Assembly: GCF_000761445.1 (NCBI RefSeq)
Contig: NZ_KN196470.1
Span: 1,844,823 to 1,908,822, forward strand
Direction: 5' to 3'
Length of the DNA: 64,000 nucleotides
Origin: Oleiagrimonas soli
Lineage (GTDB): Bacteria; Pseudomonadota; Gammaproteobacteria; Xanthomonadales; Rhodanobacteraceae
Shown piece by piece: positions 36,374 through 43,421 of this stretch. The position numbers and the translations under genes are program-made. The notes under the pieces are model-generated. The model was not told the DNA's origin and searched no databases. It was given only the letters and a program-made list of their open reading frames with translations. Within the stretch, counting starts at the first letter, position 1, and each line of letters starts with the position of its first letter.

Positions 36374-38740
36374 TCAGCCCTTGGGCAGGTCGGCGACAAG
36401 GCGGATCGATGCGGTCAGCTCTTCCAGCTGGAAGTGCGGCTTGATGAAGACCGTCGCCTTGTACGATCCGGGTTCGCCGGGTACGTCGGTCACGTTGATT
36501 TGCGCGGCGCGCAACGGATAACTGGCCTTCACGTCCTGCGAGGCGTTGTCGTCCAGCAGCACGTACTGGGAAATCCAGGTGTTGAGGTAGGCCTCGACGT
36601 TGCCGCGGGTGAGGAACGAGCCCACCTTCTCGCGCATGATCACCTTGATGTAATGCGCGAAGCGCGACGCCGCCAGCATGTACGGAAGCATGGCCGACAG
36701 ACGCGCGTTGGCGTTGGCGTCGGTAGTCAGGTACTGCCGCGGCTGGTTCGCGGTCTGGCCGCCGAAGAAAGCCGCCTGCCCGGTGCCCTTGCAGTTGCAC
36801 AGCGAGATGAAGCCGAGATCGTTCAGTTCCTTCTCGCGGCGATCGGTGATGGTGACCTCGGTCGGGCAGATCATGTTCACCAGATCGGCATCGTCGTGAT
36901 AGGTGAAGATCGGCAAGCCGTTGACCAGGCCGCCGCCCTCGACGCCTCGGATCGCCGCGGTCCAGCGGAACAGCGCGAAGGCGTTGGTGATGCGCTCGGC
37001 CAGCGCGTAGGCCGCGTTGCCCCACAGGAAGGCGCCGTGTTCCGGGCCGTTCTTGCCGGTCACGGTTTCCTCGTAATGCAGGCCCTCGGCCGGACGCGAA
37101 TCCTTGCCGTACGGCAGACGCAGCAGCACGTGCGGCAGCGTCAGCGCCACGTAGCGCGAGTCCTCGGTGTTGCGGAACTCGACCCATTGCTGCATTTCGG
37201 GCGACTCGAACAACTGGGCCAGGTCGCGCGGTTTGGCCAGCTTGTCGAAACCGTCCAGACCGAACAGCGACGGTGCGGCCGCCGCCACGAACGGCGCATG
37301 CGCGGCAGCGGCGATCATGGTCATGCTGCTCAGCAGCGACTGGTCGTTGGGCAGGCGGCCGAACTCGTAGTCGCCCACCAGCAGGCTGTAGGGCATGCCG
37401 CCGTAGGTGCCGAACTCCGCCTCGTAGATCATCTTGAAGATGCAGCTCTGATCGAAGTCGGCCGCCTTCTCCAGTTCCTTGCGCAGATCGTCCTTGGCGA
37501 CGTTGAACACGCGCAGCTTCAGCATCGTGCCGGTCTCGGCGCGCGAGACCAGGTAGAACATGCCGCGCCAGGTCGCTTCGAGCTTCTGGAAGTTCGGCGC
37601 ATGCATGATCACGTCGAGCTGACGACCGATCTGCACGTCGATGCCGCCGACCCGCTCATCGATGAGTCCGTTGCTGCCCAACTCGACGTGGGTCAGATCC
37701 TTGTTCTCCATCGGCATGACGATTTCATGCGTGAAGCGCGCCGTCAGTCGACGGGCACGGGACAGCGGATCGATGGACAGGAATGCGGCATGACGGTCCG
37801 CCGCGGTCTGCTCGGCCTGTGCGGACAGGGCCTCGGCGGCATCGGCATTGGACTGTGCAAGCTGCAGGTCCGCAGCGGCATCGTCGCTGGCCTTGCGGGC
37901 GTCGATGGCGGCCTTGTTGGCCTTGGCAATGGCCGCATCGCCGGAGGCGCTCTTGGCTGCGTCTTCGGCCGCGGCAAGCTTGTCGGCGGCCGTCTTGGCG
38001 TTGTCCTTGGCGGTCGTCAGCGCGGCATCGGCATCCGTGGCGGCCTTTTTGGCATGGTCCGCCGCCTCTTGCGCCGCCGCCGCGGCTTCCTTGGCCGCTT
38101 CGGCCGTCTTCACGCTGTCGCCCATCTGAGCCACCAGCTGCGTGACCAGCGCGGTCGGCACGTCCTTGCCTTCGACAGGACCCTGCGCCGGCGTCGAGGA
38201 CGGCGACACATCGACGACGACCCAGTCATCCGAACTGTCGGTCGGGAACAGCTGTTTCAGGCCGCCCATCGCATCGGCATCCTGGATGGTCTGATCGAGC
38301 AGACTGGCCAGCGAATCGTTGCACTCGGCCATCGACTGCAGGCCGCGCAGGTCGCCGCGTGCCTGGTAGCGCTGTCGGAGGCTGGGCACCTTGTTGACCA
38401 CGGCCAGCGGCTCGAAGTCCGAGAGCGCGTTGAAGCTCAACGAACCATTGAGCTTCTTGCCGTCGCCGGCGACCAGATCGGGCAACCCGTTCAGGCTGAT
38501 CATCGGACCGCACTCGGACAGGATCCGATCGAAGGATTCCGAGTCGATGTCGCGCATGCGGCGGTCTTTCACTGCAGGCAGCGAGTCCGCGCTTCGTTCG
38601 CCGGAAAGATCGGCAAAGATGCCGACGATGAAGGGCAGCTCGACCTTCTCGCTGGCCCCGCCCGTTTCCACGTCATAGGTGATGCGTACGCGCGGCGGAC
38701 GCACACGCAGCAACTTCTTCTGAATACTCTCGACAGTCAT
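36374..38740 (-). CDS. tssBC: Fused T6SS sheath protein TssB-TssC
   Basis: A 788-residue single chain uniting both contractile-sheath subunits, which are normally separate genes. Residues 1-165 are TssB/VipA (MTVESIQKKLLRVRPPRVRI; LPFIVGIFADLSG; LNGLPDLVAGDGKKLNGSL). Residues of about 208-315 are a low-complexity alanine-rich helix (AAKEAAAAAQEAADHAKKAA). Residues of about 320-788 are TssC/VipB (HAPNFQKLEATWRGMFYLV; DFDQSCIFKMIYEAEFGTYG; YGKDSRPAEGLHYEE). The frame is open and repeat-like across the linker, so this is not a frameshift artefact. It is the first gene of the T6SS unit, behind a -24/-12-like element. Each TssB is thereby tethered to one TssC, which should influence sheath assembly and recycling. 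I see no second tssB or tssC. Confidence 0.95.
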   Translation of the reverse strand: MTVESIQKKLLRVRPPRVRITYDVETGGASEKVELPFIVGIFADLSGERSADSLPAVKDRRMRDIDSESFDRILSECGPMISLNGLPDLVAGDGKKLNGSLSFNALSDFEPLAVVNKVPSLRQRYQARGDLRGLQSMAECNDSLASLLDQTIQDADAMGGLKQLFPTDSSDDWVVVDVSPSSTPAQGPVEGKDVPTALVTQLVAQMGDSVKTAEAAKEAAAAAQEAADHAKKAATDADAALTTAKDNAKTAADKLAAAEDAAKSASGDAAIAKANKAAIDARKASDDAAADLQLAQSNADAAEALSAQAEQTAADRHAAFLSIDPLSRARRLTARFTHEIVMPMENKDLTHVELGSNGLIDERVGGIDVQIGRQLDVIMHAPNFQKLEATWRGMFYLVSRAETGTMLKLRVFNVAKDDLRKELEKAADFDQSCIFKMIYEAEFGTYGGMPYSLLVGDYEFGRLPNDQSLLSSMTMIAAAAHAPFVAAAAPSLFGLDGFDKLAKPRDLAQLFESPEMQQWVEFRNTEDSRYVALTLPHVLLRLPYGKDSRPAEGLHYEETVTGKNGPEHGAFLWGNAAYALAERITNAFALFRWTAAIRGVEGGGLVNGLPIFTYHDDADLVNMICPTEVTITDRREKELNDLGFISLCNCKGTGQAAFFGGQTANQPRQYLTTDANANARLSAMLPYMLAASRFAHYIKVIMREKVGSFLTRGNVEAYLNTWISQYVLLDDNASQDVKASYPLRAAQINVTDVPGEPGSYKATVFIKPHFQLEELTASIRLVADLPKG

Positions 38741-39144
38741 GTTCGCGCCTCGGTTGGTGGAAGGCTGCGGATTCCGTTCGTACGAATGCCGCCCGTTGTT
38801 CCCGTGCGTAGACGCTTAATCAAGATGCATGCCAAGATCACAAGATATTGATTTATATATAGAAAATTATTTACCAACGAAAAATGTCCGGCACTGCCGT
38901 GTGCTTTTTCACTCAGTCGTGGCCAGTGCTCGTACGGGACATTTCGCCGGAGCATGGTGAAGAAACGGCATGAGCCTGCCGCGCACGCGGACGAGGAACC
39001 ACGGTTGCCGGCTCACCGCGCGAAGGTGGGACGATTTCTTCACGGCGGGAGAAAAATGCCCCGCCGAACGCTGCGCATGGACGCGCGAATCCATCGCGAC
39101 CGGTCTCCCGAACGCGGATGCTGTGTCAAGAATGGAGGACGCGC
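38741..39144. other. AT-rich promoter region of the T6SS unit
   Basis: About 400 bp with no gene. The part at 38815-38890 is the most AT-rich DNA of the locus and carries the sigma-54-like element. A 10-bp palindrome TTCGTACGAA (38777-38786) lies in the leader. Two CGGCA/TGCCG inverted repeats (38889-38899, spacer 1; 38966-38981, spacer 6) lie 60-150 bp upstream of the element, where an enhancer-binding activator would bind. The palindrome and repeats are short and could be chance. Confidence 0.5.
38819..38835 (-). promoter_or_regulatory. Candidate sigma-54 (-24/-12) promoter of tssBC
   Basis: The minus strand reads TTGGCATGCATCTTGAT. The -24 GG and -12 TTG are correctly spaced, but the consensus C after GG-C-A and the C of the -12 GC are replaced. 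It would give a leader of about 70 nt to tssBC. A sigma-54 activator gene lies next upstream, which supports the reading. Confidence 0.42.
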
Positions 39145-39411
39145 TCAGTCGTCCGTGCGCAAACGCCAGAGTTCTCGCTGACCGATGCGCAACGATTCGA
39201 CAACGCCGTGCTGCCTCAAGCCGGCGAGCGCCTGCTCGACTTCGGCTTCGGTGGCGTCGGGCACAGAAGCATGCAGCCACCATTGGCGGATGCCCTGCGC
39301 GGTATCCGCACTTCGAGGATGCTGCCGCAGATAGGATGCGATCGCGGCAGCGATCATACGATGACGCTCAGCCGTTGCGGCGTCGTCGTTGGGGAATGGC
39401 TTGCGTGCCAT
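39145..39411 (-). CDS. Small winged-helix-like protein of unknown function
   Basis: An 88-residue protein. Helices MIAAAIASYLRQHPRSADTA, then TAQGIRQWWL, then EVEQALAGLRQHGVVESLRI, and a strand pair ending RELWRLRTDD give the profile of a compact winged helix. I do not recognise a named family. It is 39 bp downstream of the sigma-54 activator on the same strand, so it may modulate T6SS expression. GGGAGGAG lies about 16 nt before the start, a little further than ideal. Coding status is likely but not certain. Confidence 0.65.
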   Translation of the reverse strand: MARKPFPNDDAATAERHRMIAAAIASYLRQHPRSADTAQGIRQWWLHASVPDATEAEVEQALAGLRQHGVVESLRIGQRELWRLRTDD

Positions 39412-39450
39412 GACTGGAAGCTGCGAAAGCTCCTCCCGTAGTTCTTGTTT

Positions 39451-40464
39451 TCATGGGTCGACGGAATGCTTTTCGCGCTTGTCCGCGGTGGCCGGCTTGC
39501 TGCGATACTTGCGGACCAGTTTGCTGAAGGCGCTGCGGTCCTGTCCAGCCATCCGTGCCGCCTCGGAAATGTTGCCATGCGCGCGTTTCATGGCGCTGGC
39601 CACGTAGTCGCTCTCGAATGCGGCGATGGCGCGCGCCTTCGCCTCGCGGAAGTCACCACTGAATCGCGGCGTCTCCTCGGCCGGGGCCTGTTGACCGACC
39701 CGATCGCTGCCGGGCGTGGCCTGGATCACCCTGCCCTCGCACATCAGGAATTCGCGCTGCACGAAGTGCTCGAGTTCGCGCACATTGCCCGGCCAATCGT
39801 AATGCGCCAACGCCGCCAGCGTGCGCGGATGCAGCCGCTTGGCCGGCATGTCGGACGCATAACGCCGGTTGAGACGGTCGAGGAACGTCTGCGCCAGTTC
39901 GGGCACATCGCCGGCGCGCTCGCGCAACGGCGGCATGTGCAGCGGCAGGACCTTCAACCGGTACAGCAGATCGCGACGGAAGCGCCGCGATTCGACCAGC
40001 GCGTCCAGATTCGCGTTGCTGGCGGTGACCAGACGCACGTCGGCGTGCCGCATCTGCGTGCCGCCGACACGGCGGTAGGTGCCGTCCTGCAGGAAACGCA
40101 GCAGCGAGGCCTGCGCCTTCGAGGAAAGCGCATCGATTTCGTCGAGGAACAGCGTACCGCCGTCGGCCTCGCTGATCAGTCCCGGCGCGGCCTGTCGCGC
40201 ATCGGTGAACGCGCCGCGCTCGTGACCGAACAATTCGCTTTCCAACAACGACTCGGACAGCGCACCGCAATTGACCGGGATGAAGGGGCCTTCCGAACGA
40301 CGTCCGAGGTAATGCACGGCGCGAGCCGCCAGTTCCTTGCCGGTGCCGGTTTCGCCGCTGACCAGCACGGTAATGTCGAAACCGGCCACGCGGCGGATCT
40401 GCGCCAACACGTGCGCAAACTGCGGCGAGGAACCCAGAAGGTTGAATCGCAAAGCATCATCCAT
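39451..40464 (-). CDS. Sigma-54-dependent transcriptional activator (no receiver domain)
   Basis: A 337-residue enhancer-binding protein. The AAA+ domain starts almost at the N-terminus: Walker A GETGTGKE (about 36-43), sigma-54 contact loop GAFTDA (in place of the common GAFTGA), Walker B GGTLFLDEID, and DWPGNVRELEHFV. A Fis-type HTH follows at the C-terminus (GNISEAARMAGQDRSAFSKL). There is no N-terminal sensory or phosphorylation domain, so activity may be set by expression level or by a partner. Its position at the head of the T6SS locus and the -24/-12-like element before tssBC indicate that it activates T6SS transcription. GAFTDA also occurs in other activators of this family. Confidence 0.95.
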   Translation of the reverse strand: MDDALRFNLLGSSPQFAHVLAQIRRVAGFDITVLVSGETGTGKELAARAVHYLGRRSEGPFIPVNCGALSESLLESELFGHERGAFTDARQAAPGLISEADGGTLFLDEIDALSSKAQASLLRFLQDGTYRRVGGTQMRHADVRLVTASNANLDALVESRRFRRDLLYRLKVLPLHMPPLRERAGDVPELAQTFLDRLNRRYASDMPAKRLHPRTLAALAHYDWPGNVRELEHFVQREFLMCEGRVIQATPGSDRVGQQAPAEETPRFSGDFREAKARAIAAFESDYVASAMKRAHGNISEAARMAGQDRSAFSKLVRKYRSKPATADKREKHSVDP

Positions 40465-40733
40465 GACACGCCCCTGATTTGTGCCGCGGTGGGTGCATCG
40501 GCGGTCGCGCCGTGGAGACTTGCGGAACCGTATGGGCCATCCGCATGGCGAGCGACGCGTTCGATGCTCCCCGAGTTCAAGATCGAACGAGGTCGATGTG
40601 GTACCACGAAGACGCGCATCGATTCAATGCGAATAATTCCCAGGCCATGGCTGCTTTTCCTGTCTCGCCATTGCCTGCGGGCGGTGGCACCATGGGACGC
40701 ACGTGCGGTGCAGACGGCAACAGGGATGGCGAC

Positions 40734-41303
40734 ATGCTCGCGAAACTGGCATTGATTCTTCTGGTGATCCTGTTCGGCGCCAGCATGTTTCTGGCGGGTG
40801 CGATGGCACCCGATTCATGGCGTCAGGATATCGCCGGCCTGGTCGGCAAACTGCCCGGCCTGTCGCCGTCCGATTCATCCAAGAGCGATGCCGCAGGCCA
40901 GGCCAAGCGCGTCGCGAAGAGCGCCATCGCTCCGGCCGCCTCGACGGCGAAGGCTTCGAGCGCTGCCAAGCCGGCCACGCTCGGCAGCCTGCTAGTGAGT
41001 ACCGCGGTAAAACAGCCCGAGCCGAAGAAAGGCGCCGCAGCCTACGCGCTGCAACTGGGCATGTACGTCTCCGACGCCGCCGCGGCGAGCGAGGAGAAAC
41101 GCGTGAAGGCGGCCGGCATCGATCTGCCGTTGACGCGTATCGGCGTGGTCGACGCCAGCGGCAATGCCTGGGTCGTGCTCGCGGTAGGTCGATTCCCGTC
41201 GACGGCGGACGCGCAGAAGTCCGAGGAGCGCATCGCCAGCATCCTCGGCATGCGCAACCTGTCGGTCGTGCGCCTGCCGGACTCAGGAAAACCCGCGTCG
41301 TGA
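40734..41303 (+). CDS. Membrane-anchored SPOR-domain protein
   Basis: A 189-residue protein with an N-terminal membrane helix (MLAKLALILLVILFGASMFL, residues 1-20), an Ala/Lys/Ser-rich linker, and a C-terminal SPOR-like domain at about 105-185 (YALQLGMYVSDAAAASEEKR; WVVLAVGRFPSTADAQKSEE). SPOR domains bind denuded peptidoglycan. The ATG at 40734 follows AGGGAT; longer in-frame starts (40479, 40692) add residues without membrane or domain features. It is divergent from the sigma-54 activator. A cell-wall-binding partner for the short TssL is conceivable but unproven. Confidence 0.78.
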   Translation: MLAKLALILLVILFGASMFLAGAMAPDSWRQDIAGLVGKLPGLSPSDSSKSDAAGQAKRVAKSAIAPAASTAKASSAAKPATLGSLLVSTAVKQPEPKKGAAAYALQLGMYVSDAAAASEEKRVKAAGIDLPLTRIGVVDASGNAWVVLAVGRFPSTADAQKSEERIASILGMRNLSVVRLPDSGKPAS

Positions 41304-41582
41304 AGCGAACAGGCCGCGCCTTGCCTGTGCAGGATCGCGCCAGCCGGCTTCGCCATAGCTGTCGACGAAACAGACTTTCACCTGCGCCATGCCGATGCTG
41401 CAGAAATACACCCAGGCCGTGGCGTCATGCCGCTCGCGCGTGATGAACCAACGCGTGTCGCCCTGCGCCAGTCCCCAGCTGGATACACGATGCACCCAGA
41501 TGTCGGCCTGGCCGCGATCGTGCACCAGCGCCACGCGCACGTCCGCCTCGCCCATCGTCCAGACTTGATAGATGCGTGCCAT
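41283..41582 (-). CDS. DUF6150-type small repeat protein
   Basis: A 99-residue protein from the ATG at 41582 (MARIYQVWTMGEADVRVALV). It is made of short repeats ending in hydrophobic/charged strands (GEADVRVALV, GQADIWVHRV, SIGMAQVKVCFV, DSYGEAGW), the pattern of DUF6150 proteins. Function unknown. Its last 21 bp overlap the 3' end of the convergent SPOR gene. Confidence 0.7.
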   Translation of the reverse strand: MARIYQVWTMGEADVRVALVHDRGQADIWVHRVSSWGLAQGDTRWFITRERHDATAWVYFCSIGMAQVKVCFVDSYGEAGWRDPAQARRGLFASRRGFS

Positions 41583-41638
41583 CGGCCTCAGTATGTCCTC
41601 TACAGGATGTCCTGCCCGATCATCGCCGAGGTACGACC

Positions 41639-41995
41639 ATGAAGTCACCCATCCGGCCCGGCGGCCGGTTCCCGCAAGGACGCATCAGCGTAATGAGGTC
41701 GCCGATATCGGGACGCCTGGTGCTGGGCGAATCCGAACCGGTCGAGGACGACCGCCGCGCACGCGCCGCGATGCAGGCAGGCCCCTCGCATGCCAATCCG
41801 CGCAAACAGACCCCGGCCACCATCGACCAACCGCTGCCGCCGCGACTGCAGACGGCACTGTCCTACGAACTCGACCCGGAACTGCGCGCCCAGCTCAACG
41901 GCGGACCCGGTCCGCGACCGATGTCCAGGCGCGAAGCGGATCAGCGCGTGCAGGTGATGTTCCAGATCGATACCTCGCTGCCCGAAGGCGACTGA
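41639..41995 (+). CDS. Hypothetical protein
   Basis: A 118-residue protein from the ATG at 41639, preceded by GAGG. It is Arg/Pro/Gln-rich with no membrane segment and no known domain; the C-terminal half (SRREADQRVQVMFQIDTSLP) looks the most structured. It is divergent from the DUF6150 gene with 56 bp between and ends 15 bp before the anti-sigma stop on the other strand. It is probably real because this interval has no other candidate, but nothing ties it to a process. Confidence 0.5.
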   Translation: MKSPIRPGGRFPQGRISVMRSPISGRLVLGESEPVEDDRRARAAMQAGPSHANPRKQTPATIDQPLPPRLQTALSYELDPELRAQLNGGPGPRPMSRREADQRVQVMFQIDTSLPEGD

Positions 41996-42010
41996 AACCG
42001 CAACGCAGGC

Positions 42011-42772
42011 TCAAATCGAACGCGCCGACCATGCCCGCTCCACGACATGCGCATCGCGCCCACGGTCGCGGCTGACCAGCGCGTAGTTGTAGCCCTGCCC
42101 CGACCAGTATTTCGCCAGCAGGCCATCCTGCCGGTTGGTGCCCGGCGGCAGCGGCCCGCGTAGCGCGGTCGGCGGACGGATGTAGAAACTGATGGCGTCG
42201 CCGCCGCGGTTGCGGTACACGACGATGGCCGCCGGACCGCTACCCGTCGCCAGCAGCCGTGCGTTGACGGGCCGGAATCCCGCTTCGTGCAGATCCGGCA
42301 GATGCGCCGCGTCGCCGAAATGGCGCTGCAACCAGGACTGCATCTGTCCCGGCTGCTGCTGGACCATGTCGGCCACGGCCTCCGGCTGCAGCGCGAACAT
42401 CCGGTAGGCCTGCAGCGCGTCGCTCATCGGCGCTTCGCCGCGTGCCGCCTCCTGCATGCCGCGCGCCTGCCAGCCGGTGAAACCACCCGCGCCGATGCCG
42501 AGCACCAGCGACGCCGCCAGCGCAAGCAGCCGACGACGCCGAGCGGCGTGTCGCGAGCGGATGGCGACCGGGTCCAGCTGCGGTGCATCCGGCAGCGTCG
42601 GCGACGCCGCCAGCAGGACCCGCAGACGTTGCGCGTCCTGTTGCCACTGCCGGACTTCGCGTGCGCGCTCCGGATGCTGCTGCAACCAGCGCTCGACTTC
42701 GCTTCGACGCGCCTCGTCCAGTCGACCGTCGACGTAGGCATGCAGATCGCTTTCGTCGGGAATCATGCTCAT
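42011..42772 (-). CDS. Membrane anti-sigma factor paired with the ECF sigma factor
   Basis: A 253-residue protein from the ATG at 42772. The N-terminal cytoplasmic anti-sigma-like helix region (DLHAYVDGRLDEARRSEVERWL, about 9-30) lacks the zinc HxxxCxxC motif. A single membrane helix lies at about 82-101 (LALAASLVLGIGAGGF), and a periplasmic domain of about 150 residues follows (SFYIRPPTALRGPLPPGTNR). The start overlaps the sigma stop by 4 bp (ATGA), the usual sigma/anti-sigma arrangement. It would hold the ECF factor until an oxidative or envelope signal reaches the periplasmic part. Confidence 0.88.
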   Translation of the reverse strand: MSMIPDESDLHAYVDGRLDEARRSEVERWLQQHPERAREVRQWQQDAQRLRVLLAASPTLPDAPQLDPVAIRSRHAARRRRLLALAASLVLGIGAGGFTGWQARGMQEAARGEAPMSDALQAYRMFALQPEAVADMVQQQPGQMQSWLQRHFGDAAHLPDLHEAGFRPVNARLLATGSGPAAIVVYRNRGGDAISFYIRPPTALRGPLPPGTNRQDGLLAKYWSGQGYNYALVSRDRGRDAHVVERAWSARSI

Positions 42773-43290
42773 TTCAGCAATCTCAGGTGGGGAGAAGACG
42801 ACACAGCGTCGCCCTCGCAGAGCGAACGAAGCGCACGGCGCGCCCGCGACAGGCGGGACATCACGGTGCCGATCGGCACGTCGAGAATCTCGGCGACCTC
42901 GCGGTAGCTGAGCCCTTCGACGGTGACCCAGACCAGCAGATTGCGCTGCGGTTCGGGCAAGGCATCGAGCGCTTCGAGCATGGCATGCGCCTCGGTGTGT
43001 CGCTGTGCCGACGGCGCGAAGCCTTCCTCGTGGCCGAGGCGTTCCAGCATCCAGGCATAACGCTTCGCACGGCGGCGGCTGTCGAGGAACTGCCGATAGA
43101 CGATGCTGAACAGCCAGGCCTGCAGCGCTTCCGGCTCGCGCCGGCTGTCCCAGCGCTTCACGGCGCGCTCCAGCGCCGCCTGCACCAGATCGTCCGCGCG
43201 CGTCTGATCGCGCGTCAGCGAATGCGCGAATCGCCGCAGGCGCGGCAGACACGCGCGCAGGTAAGCATCGAGTTCGTTGTTCCGGGACAT
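42769..43290 (-). CDS. ECF-type RNA polymerase sigma factor
   Basis: A 173-residue ECF (group IV) sigma factor. Region 2 (ADDLVQAALERAVKRWDSRR; QAWLFSIVYRQFLDSRRRAK) lies at about 30-75. Region 4, with its HTH (EGLSYREVAEILDVPIGTVM), is at about 120-150. It is divergent from the catalase/cytochrome b561 genes. Both its own promoter and theirs carry GGAAT-N16-CGTC, so it very probably activates all four genes in response to peroxide or related stress. Confidence 0.95.
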   Translation of the reverse strand: MSRNNELDAYLRACLPRLRRFAHSLTRDQTRADDLVQAALERAVKRWDSRREPEALQAWLFSIVYRQFLDSRRRAKRYAWMLERLGHEEGFAPSAQRHTEAHAMLEALDALPEPQRNLLVWVTVEGLSYREVAEILDVPIGTVMSRLSRARRALRSLCEGDAVSSSPHLRLLK

Positions 43291-43319
43291 GGGTCCGCCT
43301 GTCGGGGTTCCATGAGTGG

Positions 43320-43344
43320 GACGCCGCGCAGGAACGATTATTCC
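43320..43344 (-). promoter_or_regulatory. ECF promoter of the sigma/anti-sigma pair
   Basis: Reading on the minus strand: GGAAT (-35), 16-nt spacer, CGTC (-10). It lies 30 nt upstream of the sigma start codon and uses exactly the same boxes and spacing as the divergent promoter at 43354-43378, which supports autoregulation. Confidence 0.72.
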
Positions 43345-43353
43345 ACCGACGAG

Positions 43354-43378
43354 GGAATAGATCCCTGTCCCGAACGTC
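43354..43378 (+). promoter_or_regulatory. ECF promoter of the catalase/cytochrome b561 operon
   Basis: GGAAT (-35, 43354-43358), 16-nt spacer, CGTC (-10, 43375-43378), followed by a leader of about 35 nt to the ATG at 43422. The GGAAT and CGTC boxes are typical of ECF sigma factors. Confidence 0.75.
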
Positions 43379-43421
43379 GTACAGGAAGACCCCCCTCACG
43401 TTCGAGGCCAGGAGTACGCCC

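Noticed and set aside
12045-40464. Contractile phage tail or tailocin instead of a T6SS
   Set aside because: TssJ, TssL, TssM, TssK and TssA form a membrane-anchored complex absent from tailocins; no lysis or tail-fibre genes are present.
39451-40464. Loss of sigma-54 contact because GAFTGA is GAFTDA
   Set aside because: GAFTDA also occurs in other activators of this family, so the change alone does not indicate an inactive protein.
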